A DNA stretch of 64,000 bases from Eulemur rufifrons (GCF_041146395.1 NC_090983.1:62131501-62195500), one strand, 5' to 3'. Shown: positions 12,036 to 24,352, counted from the stretch's first letter. Program-made: numbers and translations. The notes: generated by a model from the sequence alone, not told the origin.

Positions 12036-12254
12036 CATACAGTCCTCGTGGGCATGCTTATATTTTAAGCATGAAGATTCATCAAGTTTTAGTTTCTACT
12101 GTTTTTGTTTGATCATAGCTATACTCTACTTTCATCTTACTGGAAAACTGATCAAAAAATGTGACTTTTCACATCATGTATCATCTTATAACTTTCATTG
12201 CATAGAAAAAAACTATTTGGATGCCAAGCTCTAAAATGCCTGCCATCGCTTCAT

Positions 12255-12395
12255 CTGGATCTTCATTCTTCTAGTTTTAAAGTGGGGACAGTAATGTCTA
12301 CCATCAAAGAATTGTAAAGAGTTTAATGGCATAAGGCACTGTAAGAGTTACGTGTAAGAAATTACAATGTGTTCTATAAATGTAAGCATTACTTT
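12255..12395 (+). mobile_element. MIR SINE fragment
   Basis: Sense MIR 3' half: 'aaagtggggacagtaatgt', 'attgtaaagagtttaatgg', 'ataaggcactgtaagag', then 'tataaatgtaagcattact'. Diverged but in correct order. Confidence 0.65.
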
Positions 12396-13734
12396 TACCT
12401 TTCTCTATGTGTTTTATGAGTGTTCACTGTAATGACATAGCCATGATTTGAAAAAGGAGCTTCAATTTTTGGCTAACTAGTGCCACAAATAAGTTCATAT
12501 GTATGGTGCACTAAAAACTGTATTTCCCTTAAAGTATGGGGTAGATATGAGTAATTAAAGGACTTTCCACTGGTGTTCTGATATACTAGCTGGTTTAGGT
12601 ATTCTGAAGAAACCTAACATTGTATAAAATATTTGAGTAGAATCTATGCATGTGTGTGTGTGTATGTCTTTTATTTTGAAAGTTAAAAATACACATATAA
12701 AACACACATATGTGTACGTGTATATTAAATGAATTGACTGTGTGCCCATTTGTCATAATAAATAAAAACCTGGGAGGTAATTCAATCATATAAACTTTTT
12801 TCTTGATGTGTGTTTGTGTGTGTGCAGCCACTCTGTCCACATAGAAAGGGCCTTTTTAGACAAAAATACAAGTCATACTTTAAAATTCTCTCAACAGAGT
12901 ACCAATTCTACTATCTGCACATCTGGCATCTAAAGCATACATCTCTCTCTCTAAGTACATGGAATAATGGCACTTCAGACATTTGTACAGAATTCAATCA
13001 TGGATTGATTATAATTTAATACTTGCCAAATGTTCACTTGAGACAGCTAATATTTAAGAGGTGATACAGAGATTCGTTAAGTATCCATTCTTCTGAGTTC
13101 TCTAACATCCTCAGTTTCTCCATCCTGAGACCATAAAAGGAAATAATATTGGGTTTTCTTAACTTCTCATGAAAGACTTTCAAAGTCAGGAAATGGGGCC
13201 ACACCTCATATATAGCCACTTTCAGATGATCCTTCCTCTTCTTTCATTAAAAACAATTTTCCACTCTGACCTGTAAAGAGCATAATAGTCATCCCTCCTG
13301 TCCTCACAACAACAACAACAACAACAACAACAAAAAAGCTGAAAAATTGAAAATAAATAGCTCTTCTTAGATCTCTCAGAGAATTGGGATTACCAGGCAA
13401 ATCGCTGCCTCCCAATGGGAAAGACAGGTATACGCAGAAAATCACAGTTTACCAGAAAGCAGAAGTTGCTGAGCCAGTGATTGGTAGGAATACTTAAACA
13501 GTAGTTGGCAAAATGCTAGAGGCTGATGTGGACTAGCTTCAGAGTTAAAACTCCTGGGGGCCCATAAGGAGGCCCCCATATTTTCATTGTTTTTATTTCC
13601 AAGAACACCACAAGGTTTTCATGGTGAAGATTCAGGGGGGGACTGTTCCCCCAACCTCCCAAAATAGAGATTTAATTAAAAGATTCTAGAATGCTTTCCT
13701 TCCCCCATACCTCAAACACTGTCAGGGCTCTACC
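12396..13734. other. unassigned DNA with simple repeats
   Basis: Short TG runs lie near 12652 and 12807 and a (CAA)9 run at 13307. No exon or TE family was recognised in the remainder. Confidence 0.5.
13307..13333. repeat. (CAA)9 microsatellite
   Basis: Nine perfect CAA units followed by a short A run. On the minus strand this reads as a poly-valine stretch, which explains an artefactual open frame. Confidence 0.95.
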
Positions 13735-14150
13735 ATAATAGCAGCGGATCACATCTGAAAGAGTTTAAGACACAGACTCTTTTTAAGAAGGAGTTTCTAG
13801 GGAAACCAAATTATAGCAACATAAACAAAAAATAAGGACACTAGAAGAAATTGAAACCTCTGACACCTACAGCCACACAAACATAAAACAGTCCAGATAA
13901 ACATAAAACTACTCACTAAAAGTCTATTCACCTCAGTTTCTATTACCCAATATATTTATCCAGCATTCAGTGAAAAATTATCAGGCATGCCAATGGGTGA
14001 GGAAAAGCACAAATCTTAAGAAATAAAGCAACTATCAGACCCAGACTGAGATATGGCAGAGATTTTGTCATTATCAGAATAGAAATTTAAAGTTACTATG
14101 ATTAATATGCTAAGGGCTTTAATGGAAAAATGACACACATGCAAAATTGT
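13735..14150 (+). mobile_element. L1M LINE fragment (5' region to start of ORF1)
   Basis: Sense, ancient L1. 'tatcaggcatgccaatggg', 'gcaactatcagacccagac' and 'atatggcagagattttgtc' are followed by 'agttactatgattaatatg' and 'ctaagggctttaatgga'. These match the ORF1 N-terminal region of L1M elements. Stops are frequent and no reading frame survives. Confidence 0.65.
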
Positions 14151-14322
14151 CACACTTCTGGTCTCTACCTGCAACAGAAAGCTTAGCATTGCCCAGAAAT
14201 CTTTTCGTGATTCCCTACTTTGCTACCTTTTTCCACTCTTCACATATGCCATTTTACTGTCTTCAAATATCAGGCACTGTATCTTTCCCTCATTTTCATA
14301 ATTAACACTAAGACTTCACTAA

Positions 14323-14372
14323 AAAAACAAAACAAAACAAACAAACAACAACAACAACAAAAAAAAAAAAAC
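14323..14372. repeat. A-rich simple repeat
   Basis: (AAAAC), (AAAC) and (AAC) units pass into a pure A run. Probably the decayed tail of an older retroelement. Confidence 0.85.
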
Positions 14373-14419
14373 AGAAGCCATCACACAATCACTTGAATTC
14401 CTAGCAGGAAACTCTTCAG

Positions 14420-14650
14420 AACATGGACCCCTGAATCAGACCTACATTCAAAGCTCAGATCTACTATTTAGTGTATGAACTTAAACAGGGAAATTAACCT
14501 TTCAAAATGAGTCTTAGCTTTTACATGATGATAATAATAAAAATTTCTTTTAATTGAATTCTGAGGATTAAATGAAATAATGCATTTTAAGTATTCAGAA
14601 TAATGCCAGGTACATAGTAGGTGCTCACTAAATAATATAAACTAAAATTG
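14420..14650 (+). mobile_element. MIR SINE, near full length
   Basis: Sense MIR. The tRNA-related head ('ctacattcaaagctcagat') is followed by 'gaacttaaacagggaaatt', 'gaggattaaatgaaataatg', 'aatgccaggtacatagtag' and 'gtgctcactaaataatat'. All landmarks are in order. Confidence 0.85.
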
Positions 14651-15029
14651 TTGTGATTATTACTGTTGTTTCTGCCACCCATTTTTACAAACTCAACTTG
14701 TTCAGTATTATTCATTCTTTCCCTTTAAATTGGAAAAGGCATCCTTCTTGTCTATCGTGGAAAGCTCATTCTCTCACTTATGTTCTGGATTCTATTCCCT
14801 CCTGCCTTTCAGGTGCTCTTTTCTAGTTTCAGTTCCTTTTCAATCCCACTGTCCTGTATCTTTCTGACTTATTTCTTCCTATCTCTTTCTCATCATCATT
14901 TTAAATATACTTAATTCTATCCTATCTTAAAGACAAAGGAAATTAATTCCATTTTCACTAATGGCTTATCTCAGACTAACTCACCTAGGGACAACAATTA
15001 TAATTTTTGGAAACATACAAAAAATAACT
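14651..15029. other. unassigned DNA
   Basis: Pyrimidine-rich, decayed sequence without a recognised family. Confidence 0.5.
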
Positions 15030-16640
15030 GTGTGATATGGCCCTGAAAAATGAAAAAAAAATATCAGGGAGAACTGGAAAGCATGCAATCCTCAAAAGAA
15101 GAAAAACACACTGACTGAGACCCACACTTATAGGACTTTTGTTTTTTAAGGCACTGGAGTCCTACTGTCATGAGTGGCTAGGACGGAAATAGAAATCTGA
15201 AGTCATGTGCTTAAGAAGTGAAAGGTTAGAGGGCAGTGCTGCAAAGGTGGTTGAAAATTAAAAGTGGAAATTTTCAAAAGGAAGGAGCCACAAAATGGGA
15301 GCCTCCAATATGTGCATAAGCTCCTTTGAGAAATGGATTATTCTAGAACTGCACACAGCTCAAGTGAAAAAAATACAAAAACAAAACAGGTAGGAGGTAA
15401 AAAGAGCCATATAGAGAGTTCACCTGTTGCCCATTTCAGGGAAGAAAGAGTTGAAATCCTGACAAGGCAGAGTCACTTGACAAACACCTCAGACTTGAAA
15501 TTCTGGAAAAGCCACTGTTTAGGAGCAACAATTACATTTCTGGACTAATATATTCTCCCTTGGACAGAAGACAAAAACAAAATAGATCTGCTCCTGCAAA
15601 GCTTAAAATCAAGCCTGTAAGTTCCCTGTCTGGTGACTGCTGAGTAGCTTCTATTGAATCAACTCTTTTGAAGATAACAATAAAGTCCACATAAAAAGGC
15701 CAAAACAAAAAACCAAACAAACAAAAAACCTACCTGAAGGCACTGAGTTACTAACAGCAGACAGAACACTGGTGGTACGATTTCCTGTTTTTCACAGCTT
15801 TACTCCTGAATAAAGGTTAGACTTGACACCCAGGGGCAGCTGCACACGGATAAAAAAATCTTTAGTCTTACAGGTGGAAAGAAATAGAGGGTAAAGATAA
15901 GGACAATCAGAACAGCAGAGGTGAGACAGTGGCAGCCCCAGGTTATATCTGACCTCTGATCAGATCTCTGGCCGGTCACTGAATGACACTGATAGGGGAG
16001 ACTGTAAATAGCTCAGCTATAACAAAAAGAATTGCACGTGGGTTTCAGTTTCACCCATGTTAGAGAAGACAGAGCTGGGAATTTTAGCCCAGCCAAATTC
16101 TACCAACAATTTCTGGCATATGGAAAAAATAAGAACGTGAACAGATTAAAACCAGTTCTGTCCTTGCATAAATAAGATATAGATTCTCCTACAGCAATAA
16201 GTGCTACCTAGTTAAGAATAAGCAGTTTATGTTAACTTATTACAAGCCACGTTATTATTAAAATTAATTATTAAATTTAAAAAATCAATATTGTGAAGAG
16301 AATAGAGAAGTATCCAGAATCTCTACAATATATAGTTTTCTGTGCCCAGGACATAATCCAGAATTACTAGGCATGCTGGTAAGTATAAAAATATGACCCA
16401 TACTCCAGAGAAAAGCAAGACATGGAGACCAAACTCAAGATGACCTAGCTGTTAAAATTATCAAATAAGGATTTTAAATTGCTTATTATAAGTAACCTTA
16501 AAGAAATAAATCATGCTTGTAAAAAATAGGAAATCTCACCAGAGATAGGAAAATTATAAACAATTACAACTCAATAATATAAGAAATATTTCAGTAAAAA
16601 ATACCAAAAGCTTTAAATAGTAAGTTTATGCAAGAAGATG
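15030..16640 (+). mobile_element. L1M LINE, probable 5' UTR and ORF1 start
   Basis: Placed by continuity with the L1M 3' half downstream. At 16360-16500, 'gcatgctggtaagtataaa', 'aatatgacccatactccag' and 'ggattttaaattgcttatt' match the ORF1 N-terminal region of old L1. Upstream, 15030-16320 is less AT-rich and resembles L1M 5' UTR sequence. The left edge is uncertain. The segment 16098-16229 has a second copy at 18403. Confidence 0.5.
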
Positions 16641-17388
16641 TAGAAATGGCAAGTAATCATACTAAAAGATGCTCAATATTATTAGCTATCCTTAATGCAA
16701 TTTTAAACTACATTGATAATTAATTCACACCCACTGTAGTAGCTAAAATAAAGCCAAATATTGAAGAGGATTTAAAGCAAGTAGAACATCCATATACAGC
16801 AAAATGTTACATATAAAAAAAAAATTTAGCATTATCTTCTAAATATATATCTAACCTTTGACCTAGTAACTACTTTTCTTGATATTTCTCTTACCCAAGA
16901 GAAAAGATTGGTACAAGAATGTTTATATAGCAGGTTTTTCCACCATAGTGAACAAATATTGAAGTCAATCTAAGTATCTAGCAATAAGAGAATGGATAAA
17001 AAATGTGATGAGTAAAATACCATCCAGAATGAAAAAGCACAAAGTACTAATAAACTCAATAATCTGGGCAATTCTGAAAAGAATTTTGCTAAGTGAAAGT
17101 AGCCAAATGTAAAAGCCTACATAATATATAATTCTATTTATGTGAAGTCAAGGACAAACAAAAGTAAACCATGGTGAAATCAGAAGAGCAGTTACCTTTG
17201 AGACATAGGGTTTGACTAGAAATGGGCATGAAGAAACTTAACGGGGTGATGAAAAAATTCTATCTCAGTTGTCATGGTAGTTACGTGGGCATGTAACTTT
17301 GTCATATCTCTTCAAACTCTACACTTAAAATTTATTCTTAAATTTTGCATAGAATTATACCATAATTTAAACAAATAAAAAAATCTTC
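16641..17388 (+). mobile_element. L1M LINE, ORF2 3' end and 3' UTR
   Basis: Sense L1 with internal deletions. Landmarks: 'actaaaagatgctcaatat', 'ttcacacccactgtagtag', 'agaatggataaaaaatgtg', 'ttgctaagtgaaagtagcc', 'aattctatttatgtgaagt', 'ggtgatgaaaaaattct' and the terminal 'ataccataatttaaac'. These are the ORF2 C-terminal and 3' UTR marks of L1M. Stops in every frame show it is dead. Confidence 0.78.
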
Positions 17389-17399
17389 ATCCTCACATG

Positions 17400-18185
17400 A
17401 ATAATGACTAGCATGCTATCTGCAATCTTTTCTCTATCATTGTCACATTCAATGTACAACTTATGGAAATCACCCTGTTCTCTTTGCCTGCACTGCCACC
17501 ACATATATCCAGGCTATAATTTTCTCTCACATGGCTTATTGAAGTATCTTTTAATTAAGATCTCTGTCTGCAATTTAACTGAGGTGATCTTTTAAAAATG
17601 CAAAACTGACTACATCACATTAGTACTTAATATTCTCCAGTGGATATCGATTGATCTTAAGATAAATCTCAAACCCCTTTCTGTTTTTTACAAGGGGCTC
17701 TATGGCCTGGGCTCTGCATACTACTTTAGTCTCATCTTTCACAATCTGTTTACCAGAATATTTGGTCCCAGACATTAGAAATGCTTTTAGTTTAATTTCA
17801 AACCTTTTGTTTTTACTTCTAGTTTTTCATATATTCTTATCCTTTGACATGAAACAATTCTATTTTCCTCTTACTTGACTAATTTATACTCAATCATCTG
17901 GTCTCAATTTAATTAACCTTTTGTTCTAGGAAGCTGTTCCTAACAAAGTATTCTGTTAAGGGCATAAATGTTCCCATAATACCTGCTTTTCTAATACTGT
18001 ATTTAATTATTTGGTTATTTATCCATATTTCTTACTAGACTCTAAACATCTAATTTGGAGGATCATGCTTGTCATGTTATAATTACATTCACAGTACCAA
18101 CAATAATTTCTGGCCCATAGGAGAACTTCAATAAATATATGACTATTACTCAGCGATTGACTAATTGAATGAATAAATGAAGGAC
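17400..18185 (+). mobile_element. L2 LINE, long 3' portion
   Basis: About 785 bp of sense L2 covering the ORF2 C-terminal region and 3' end. 'tgaggtgatcttttaaaaatg' -like and 'caaaactgactacatcac' are followed by 'aatattctccagtggatat', 'gatcttaagataaatctca' and 'ctctatggcctgggctctg'. It ends with 'ctggcccataggagaactt' and 'caataaatatatgac...gaatgaataaatgaa'. This is unusually long for a fragment of a family silent since early mammals. Confidence 0.85.
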
Positions 18186-18399
18186 GAATGAAATAAAGAA
18201 TCAGGGAAGGAAATATTTTTGGCCTTTTAGAAAAAGAGGTGCTATAAAAAATAGACATTTAGAGAACAGTTGGATATCGTCTAAAAAATTGTAGTCAGAA
18301 GATTCATCCATAAAAATCTCACTGCTGCTTGAGTTTGCCACCATTTATGTCAGTTGTTTTTAAAAATCTCTGACTGATATAAAACAAGGTGGTCTTAAC

Positions 18400-18690
18400 A
18401 ATTTCTACCAACAATTTTTGGTATATTGAACAAACGAGATTCTGGGCAGGTTAAAACTAGTTCTGTTCTTGCATAAATAAGATATAGATTCTCCCATAAC
18501 AATAACTACTAAGTAGTTAGGAATAAAAATAAACAGTTAATAAGTCAACTTTCCAAAGGAAACTCCAAGGAAGCAACATAGTTAAAATCCTCTCATAAAT
18601 CATGTCAATTTCAAATTAGAACAAAATTTCCAGTAAGAAATGTGGGATGTATTCCATATCAGCTCTCAGGTATCACAAGAAATCACAAAA
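18400..18690 (+). mobile_element. L1M fragment duplicating part of 15030-16640
   Basis: 18403-18540 repeats 16098-16229 at roughly 80% identity by eye. Both share 'ttctaccaacaattt', 'cttgcataaataagatata' and 'gattctcc'. The two copies are probably from two separate L1M 5' regions rather than a recent segmental duplication. Confidence 0.55.
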
Positions 18691-18907
18691 ATCTAATGAT
18701 AATAATGTAAATTATATCTACTGATTTTAGTGCTCTAATCTCTGTATTTGTTCAATCCTCAGTCTTTCCTCAGTTAATGCCTGGTAAACCCATCAGATAT
18801 AAAAACATTTGAGTGATAAATAAAACTTTTAAATAATAAAATAATGATTTTTTTTCCATCTGAAATGTTTTTAGTTTATTTTCTTTATTTTTTATATCTC
18901 TGGCTTC

Positions 18908-19755
18908 ATTTTTTTAATTTTAATTTTTATTATTTCAAAATATCCTGGGGATACAAATGTTTTTGATTACATGGATCATTTTTGTTATGCTTGAGTCAGG
19001 GTTATAAGCATACCCATCAGCCATATAGTGTTTGTTGTACCTGTTAGATAGTTTTTCATCCATACTCTCCTTCCTTTCCCTCCCTGTTTGATTTCCGAGT
19101 TTTGCTTCCCTCTGTGTACATGTATACTCATTGGTTAGTTCCAATTTAATAGCAAGTGTATGTGGTGTTTGTTTTCCCATTCTTTAGATATTTCACTTAG
19201 GCTAATGGTCTCCAGTTCCATCCAAATTGTTACAAAACGACTTAATTCATCCTTTCTAATGACTGAGTAGTATTCCATAGTACACGTATTCCACATTTTG
19301 TTAATCCACTCATGAATTAATGGGCACTTTTGTTGATTCCATATCTTTGCAATTGTGAATTGTACTGCAATAAACATTTAAGTTCAAGTATCTTTTTGAT
19401 AAAATGGATTTTTTTTCCTTTGGGTAGACACCCAGTAGTGGAATTGTTGGATTGAATGGTAGGTCTACTTTTAGTTCTTTAAGGAATCTCCATACTGTTT
19501 TCCATAGAGGTTACGCTAATTTGCAGTTCTACCAAAAAGTTTGTAAGTGTTCCTTTCTCTCTGCATCAATGCCAGCATCTATTGTTTTTGGGCTTTTTAA
19601 TAAAAGCCATTCTCACTCGGGTGAGGCATCATCTCATTATGGTATTTATTTGCATTTCCCTGATGATTAGTGATGCTGAGCATTTTTTTCATATGTTTCT
19701 TGGCCATTTGTCTATCTTCTTTTGAAAAGCTTCTGTTGATGTCTTTTTTTTTATA
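18908..19755 (-). mobile_element. L1 LINE 3' end, 5'-truncated
   Basis: Antisense primate L1 of about 850 bp. It starts with a T-rich tail, then 'caaaatatcctggggatac'. It proceeds through 'gctaatggtctccagttcc', 'gactgagtagtattccata', 'cacccagtagtggaattg' and 'ctcatttatggt'-like sequence to 'gatgctgagcatttttttc'. On the minus strand 19377-19135 is an open stretch of 80 codons corresponding to the ORF2 C terminus, with recognisable 'HEWINKMW' and 'TMEYYSVI'. The rest is broken. Confidence 0.88.
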
Positions 19756-19777
19756 GTCAACAAAAATTTATAATATT

Positions 19778-20012
19778 CTTTTTTTTTTATTTCAGCTTAT
19801 TATGGGGGTACAAAAGTTCAGGTTATATATATTGCCCATGTACCACCCATCCCCCCGAGTCAGAGCTTCAAGCGCGTCCATTCCCCAGACAGTGCGCATT
19901 GCACTCATCATGTAGTTATACCCCCATCTCCTCCCCCTACCCCCCATCTCCCCAAGTCAGCACATTCAAGCGTGACCATTCCCCAGACAGTGCGCATCGC
20001 ATCATCTGCGAA
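19778..20012 (-). mobile_element. strepsirrhine L1 3' UTR (3' half of a rearranged L1)
   Basis: Antisense lemur-type L1 terminus: T tract, 'atttcagcttattatggg', 'gggtacaaaagttcagg', then GC-richer 3' UTR. A roughly 97-bp unit beginning near 'gtcagagcttcaagcg' (19859) recurs partially from 19956. Orientation switches at about 20010, where sense ORF2 begins. This fits a twin-primed insertion whose 5' part is inverted. Two independent insertions remain possible, because no convincing flanking duplication was found. Confidence 0.82.
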
Positions 20013-21617
20013 TACTATGGAAATCTCTGTGGACTTAACCTTGAAAATGTAGAGAAAATAGACAAATTTCTGGAAACACACAACCTCCAAAACTCAATGA
20101 GGAAGAATAGAACTCCTGAACAGAACAATAATGAGCAATAAGATTGAAGCAGTAATAATAAAAAAAAAAAAACCTTCCAACAAAAAATGCCCCAGACCTG
20201 ATTAATTCACAGCCTAATTTTACCAGACCTACAAAGAACTGTTACCCATACTACAGAAATTATTCTATAACATCGAGAAGAATGGAATCCTCCCCAACTC
20301 ATTCTATGAAGCCAATATCACCCTTGATATCAAAGCTAGGAAAGGACACAAGAAGAAAAGAAAACTACAGACCAATATCCCTTATGAATAAAGATGCCAA
20401 AATCCTTGATAAAATACTAGCAAACAGAATTTATCAGCACATCAAAAAAATAAGCCACCATGACCAAGTCGGCTTCATCCTGGGGATGCAAATGTTGTTT
20501 GATATATGGAAATCTATAAATGTGATTCACCACATAAACAGAGGCAAAAACAAAGACTATATGATCATATCAATAGATTTAGAAAAAGCCTTCAACAAAA
20601 TTCAGAACATTTTCCTGATAAAAAGCTCTCCATAAAGTGAACATAGAAGGAACATACCCCAAAATAATAAAAGCTATGTATGACAAACCTACAGCCAACA
20701 CCATACTGAATGGGAAAAAGTTGAAAGCATTCCCACTAAGAACTAGAACAAGATAAGGGTGCCCACTGTCATCACTTCTATTAACCGTAGTGCTAGAAGT
20801 TCTAGCCAGAGCAATTAGGCAAAAGAAAGAAATAAAAAGGAGGTGAAACTATCACCTGTTGCTTATGATATTATCTTATATCTAGAAAACCCCAATGACT
20901 CCACCAAGAGACTCCTGAAATTGGTAAATAAATTCAACAGTCTCAGGTTACAAAATCAATGTACAAAAATCAGTAGCATTCCTATACACCAATAACAGGC
21001 AAGCTGAGAGTCAAATCAAACACTCAACACCATTCACAATAGCAACAAAGACAATAAAATACTTAGGAACATACTTAACCAAAGAGGTGAAAGATCTCTA
21101 CAAAGAGAAGTATGAAACACTGAGGAAAGCAATTACAGATGACACAAATAAATCATACTCCCCCATGGCCACTCCATGGGGGACCGTTTTACCACTAAAA
21201 TCAACATTGTTAAAATGTCCATGCTACCCACGGTGATTTGCAGATTCAATGAAATCCCCATCAAAATATGTACATCATATTCCACAGATCTAGAAAAAAT
21301 AATCCTACTCTTTGTTTGGAACTAGAAAAGAGCCAGAATAGGCAAAGCAATCTTAAGCAAAAAGAACAAATCTGGAGGCATCATATTACCAGACTTGAAA
21401 CTACACTATAGGCAATAGTAACCAAAACAGCATGGTATTCGCACAAAAATAGATACATATACCAATGAAACAGAACAAAGAACCCAGATATAAAGCAGCC
21501 ATCCACATATAGCCAACTAATCTTTGATAAAGCAGACAACAATGTACACTGGGAAAAAGAAGTCCTATTTAATAAGTGGTGCAGGAAGAATTGGATAGCC
21601 ACATGCAGAAGAAAAAA
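20013..21617 (+). mobile_element. L1 ORF2 block in inverted orientation
   Basis: Sense-strand L1 ORF2 covering the region upstream of reverse transcriptase through RT and beyond. Landmarks: 'ctggaaacacacaacctcc', 'ccccagacctgattaattc', 'gacaaacctacagccaaca', 'gcattcctatacaccaata', 'tacttaggaacatacttaa', 'catcatattaccagacttg' and 'tttgataaagcagacaaca'. It ends abruptly after 'agccacatgcagaag'. With 19778-20012 it forms the 5'-inverted part of one L1 on the minus strand. Frameshifts and stops abolish coding. Confidence 0.85.
20282..20635 (+). pseudogene. L1 ORF2 reverse transcriptase fragment
   Basis: The longest uninterrupted ORF2 piece in the inverted L1, 117 codons. It contains '[19 protein letters not shown]', 'HDQVGFI' and 'VIHHINRGK', then the motif-A region '[14 protein letters not shown]'. 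The Asp of 'SID' is kept, and the usual Asp of the following 'AFDK' is Asn. The frame is lost before the catalytic FADD motif. The ATG at 20282 is incidental, not the ORF2 start. Non-functional. Confidence 0.85.
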
Positions 21618-23044
21618 TGGGAGGTGGATATCACTCAGTCTTTTATTTGCAAGTCCCATTTATATAACACCACTTTGAAATTATTCTTTTTAAACATCTA
21701 TCTCTGAAAATATGATATTAGCCTCTCAAATGCTAAAAAATGTGAAGCATTTTATTTATTATTATTAATAATAAATAAAATTATTGACTATTATGGCAGT
21801 GTCCTTCCATGTGACTTTTTTGAGTTGAATGAGTCCTAAGGAAATTTGCTTCTTGAGTGTCTATTTGTCTTCTTCCTCTTTTATACTACAATTGCAACAT
21901 TACTTTGATTCTTAGATGTCCTGTGCAGAAATTGAAGCTGTTTCTGAAGAGCTCTTGCCTTGTTAATAAAGCTGAAGGAATATGATTGTAGAGAGAGCTC
22001 CTTGAAAAACTTATATGTGATTCTTGTTACTAGGAAACTATATTCCTAGATTTAAAATCTCTTTTATACTGCCACAGCTCAATATAGACACAGATATGTT
22101 ATATATACATATGTATGTGCATATCCAAAACTTTGCACATACATAAAACCAAGTTAAAATAGAAAATAGCTTCACAGAGATACAATTTCTACAAATCCAG
22201 TTGTACTGAAAAGCAGGTCACTTTTGATATGTCATACAAGCATATTATTAATCTCAGGTCTTTTATTACTCACCTTAAAGATATACAGAATGGAGACTTA
22301 AAGTATAAAACAAGCTAAAATTGAAATCTTCCCAGTTTCAAGCTTTTCTGTATTGAAAATATGTGTGGGGGGTAGTGAAGGGAGGCATATGGTTAAATTG
22401 TCAGAGCTGAATTTAGACATATTACAGGATTTATAAATATACTTTCTCTTAAGAGAGTAAGAAAGACATATGTATATCAATGTAGTTAGTTTTCTTTGGA
22501 CTTAAAGAGCATTAGAGACCATCTAGTTAAATTATTTTTCTATTACTACATTTTTTGATAAAATTACAAAAAGCTGCCCTTTGAAAATTGGTGTAGTAAA
22601 AAAGTACATTCACACAAGCACCATTGTTCAAAAATTTGTACTGGTGGGCCTTTCTCAAAGATTAAGGCTGAGTATACAGTAATATCAAAAGGAGGATCAT
22701 TTTGACCCAGTGGCCAAAATGACCACTAAACTTCTTGGGACAGAAGGAAAGTTCCACTAATGGGAGCTATCTTGCAGAGCAGAATGACTACTGGCTCCAC
22801 TGCATTTGAAAGAAGTATCCTAGACTGGTGGCAATGTTCAATCTCTGAAGAGTTAGTATGTCAGATTGAACATACTCTCTCCTCCCTGAAGGTGATTGAG
22901 AGACTTTATCATAGCAGCTTTTTAAGTCATGAGGGTTCCACATGCTATATAATTCTCTGTGCCTTCCACCCTGCCAACATCCACATTCTTAACCAGAAAT
23001 GACAAAACTTGGGTAGCTGACCTAGAAAAGTTAGTTTTACAAAA
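21618..23044. other. unassigned AT-rich DNA
   Basis: No repeat family or exon recognised. A short TTATTA run lies at 21752-21780. A weak ancient-SINE-like word ('gagaccatctagttaaat') occurs near 22510. Confidence 0.5.
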
Positions 23045-23409
23045 GTGAATATGTTTGAATGTTTTCATCCCTCCAAAATTCATGTTGAAAACCTAATTCC
23101 AAGATGATGGTATTAGGAGGTGAGGCCCTTTGAGAGGTGATTAGGTCATGAAGACAAAGCCTTCATGGATAGGATTAGTGCTTTTATAAAAGTGGCCCCA
23201 GAGAGCTGTCTTGCTCATTTAACCATGTAAGGAAACAGTAAGAAGTCACCATCTATGACAAAGTAGGCCTCACTAGACATGAATCCTGATGGTGCCATGA
23301 TCTTAGACTTCCCAACTTCCAGAACTCTAAGAAATAAATTTCTGTTCTTGAGAAGATATCCAGTGTATAGTACTTTGGTATAGCACCTCAAATGGACTAA
23401 AACAGTAGT
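23045..23409 (+). mobile_element. MLT1-type LTR (ERVL-MaLR), solo
   Basis: Sense solo LTR of about 365 bp. It opens 'atgtttgaatgttttcatcc', then 'ccaaaattcatgttgaaaac', 'ggtattaggaggtgaggcc', 'gaggtgattaggtcatga' and 'ggattagtgcttttataaa'. The polyadenylation region follows with 'ctaagaaataaatttctg', and it ends 'tggactaaaacag'. Non-coding. Confidence 0.9.
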
Positions 23410-24352
23410 TGACACAGGCTGGTAAGCAAAATACAACCTGCTGTGGAATGTGGAAATTTGTGTCCATTGTCAAAGTATTTCTGTGGCCTTGTAATGGAGT
23501 CAAAGGAAAAAAGTTTTAGTGAAGAAGAGAACTGAAATTATGAATTCAGAAAGTATGAGTAGTTGAGGGAGGTCAGATAGTGTAAAGAAAAGAAGTGTGA
23601 GGAGCGAAGCTGCTTGAGGGATGGCCGGAAATCACAGAATCACGACCTTTCCAATTTGGAAAATATTTAATTAATTACAGCTCTCAGATTTCACAGATGT
23701 GTACGTTGTAGATCAAAGATTGATTGCTTAAGTTCCTAAGATGTCATTAATGGCAGAACCACAATAGTGTTTTTAACTCTCTTGATTTCTGTTCCAGGTT
23801 TTTTCCCATTATGTCACACTGTATTCATAAATGTGTTCCTGCAGGCCCTTACACAATTGCATTATTATTTCTACCATTACTGGGACGAAAAATAACCCTC
23901 TTTGATTGAGGTTCGAGGCATTTACAGATAGAAGCACTTAGATCCAGAGATAAAGGCCTTTCCTCAAGATTATGGAGGGACTTTGAGGGATCTTAACAGA
24001 ATCTCTGGCCATAAAATTATGGAGTTAAACATACCTGAAAAAATATAAAATTTTGGTTAAAAATAAAAATGACAAGCTAAGTAATTTAACACTTGAAAAA
24101 CATTAAATCATTTAATATAATTCACTTGCTCATTTTTCTTTTCAGGTTTAAGAAGTAAATTAAAGGAATTGAGACATTGACAAAATGACAAGAGCAAATT
24201 TAAATCAACTTCCAAGACTTAGACATTTTTAAGGTATTTCTGATAATTTTTTAAACATTAGTCATCTGACTGGACTAAATGTTCCAAAACCAACTGCAAC
24301 GATAAACCTATATGGGATATCTATATCTAAATCTATATTTATATTTTTATAC
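23410..24352. other. unassigned DNA
   Basis: Possible MIR-like words around 23660-23990, too decayed to call. Confidence 0.45.

Noticed and set aside
13206..13445. 79-codon minus-strand frame with a poly-valine run, considered as a peptide with a membrane segment
   Set aside because: The valines come entirely from the (CAA)9 microsatellite; no flanking domain.
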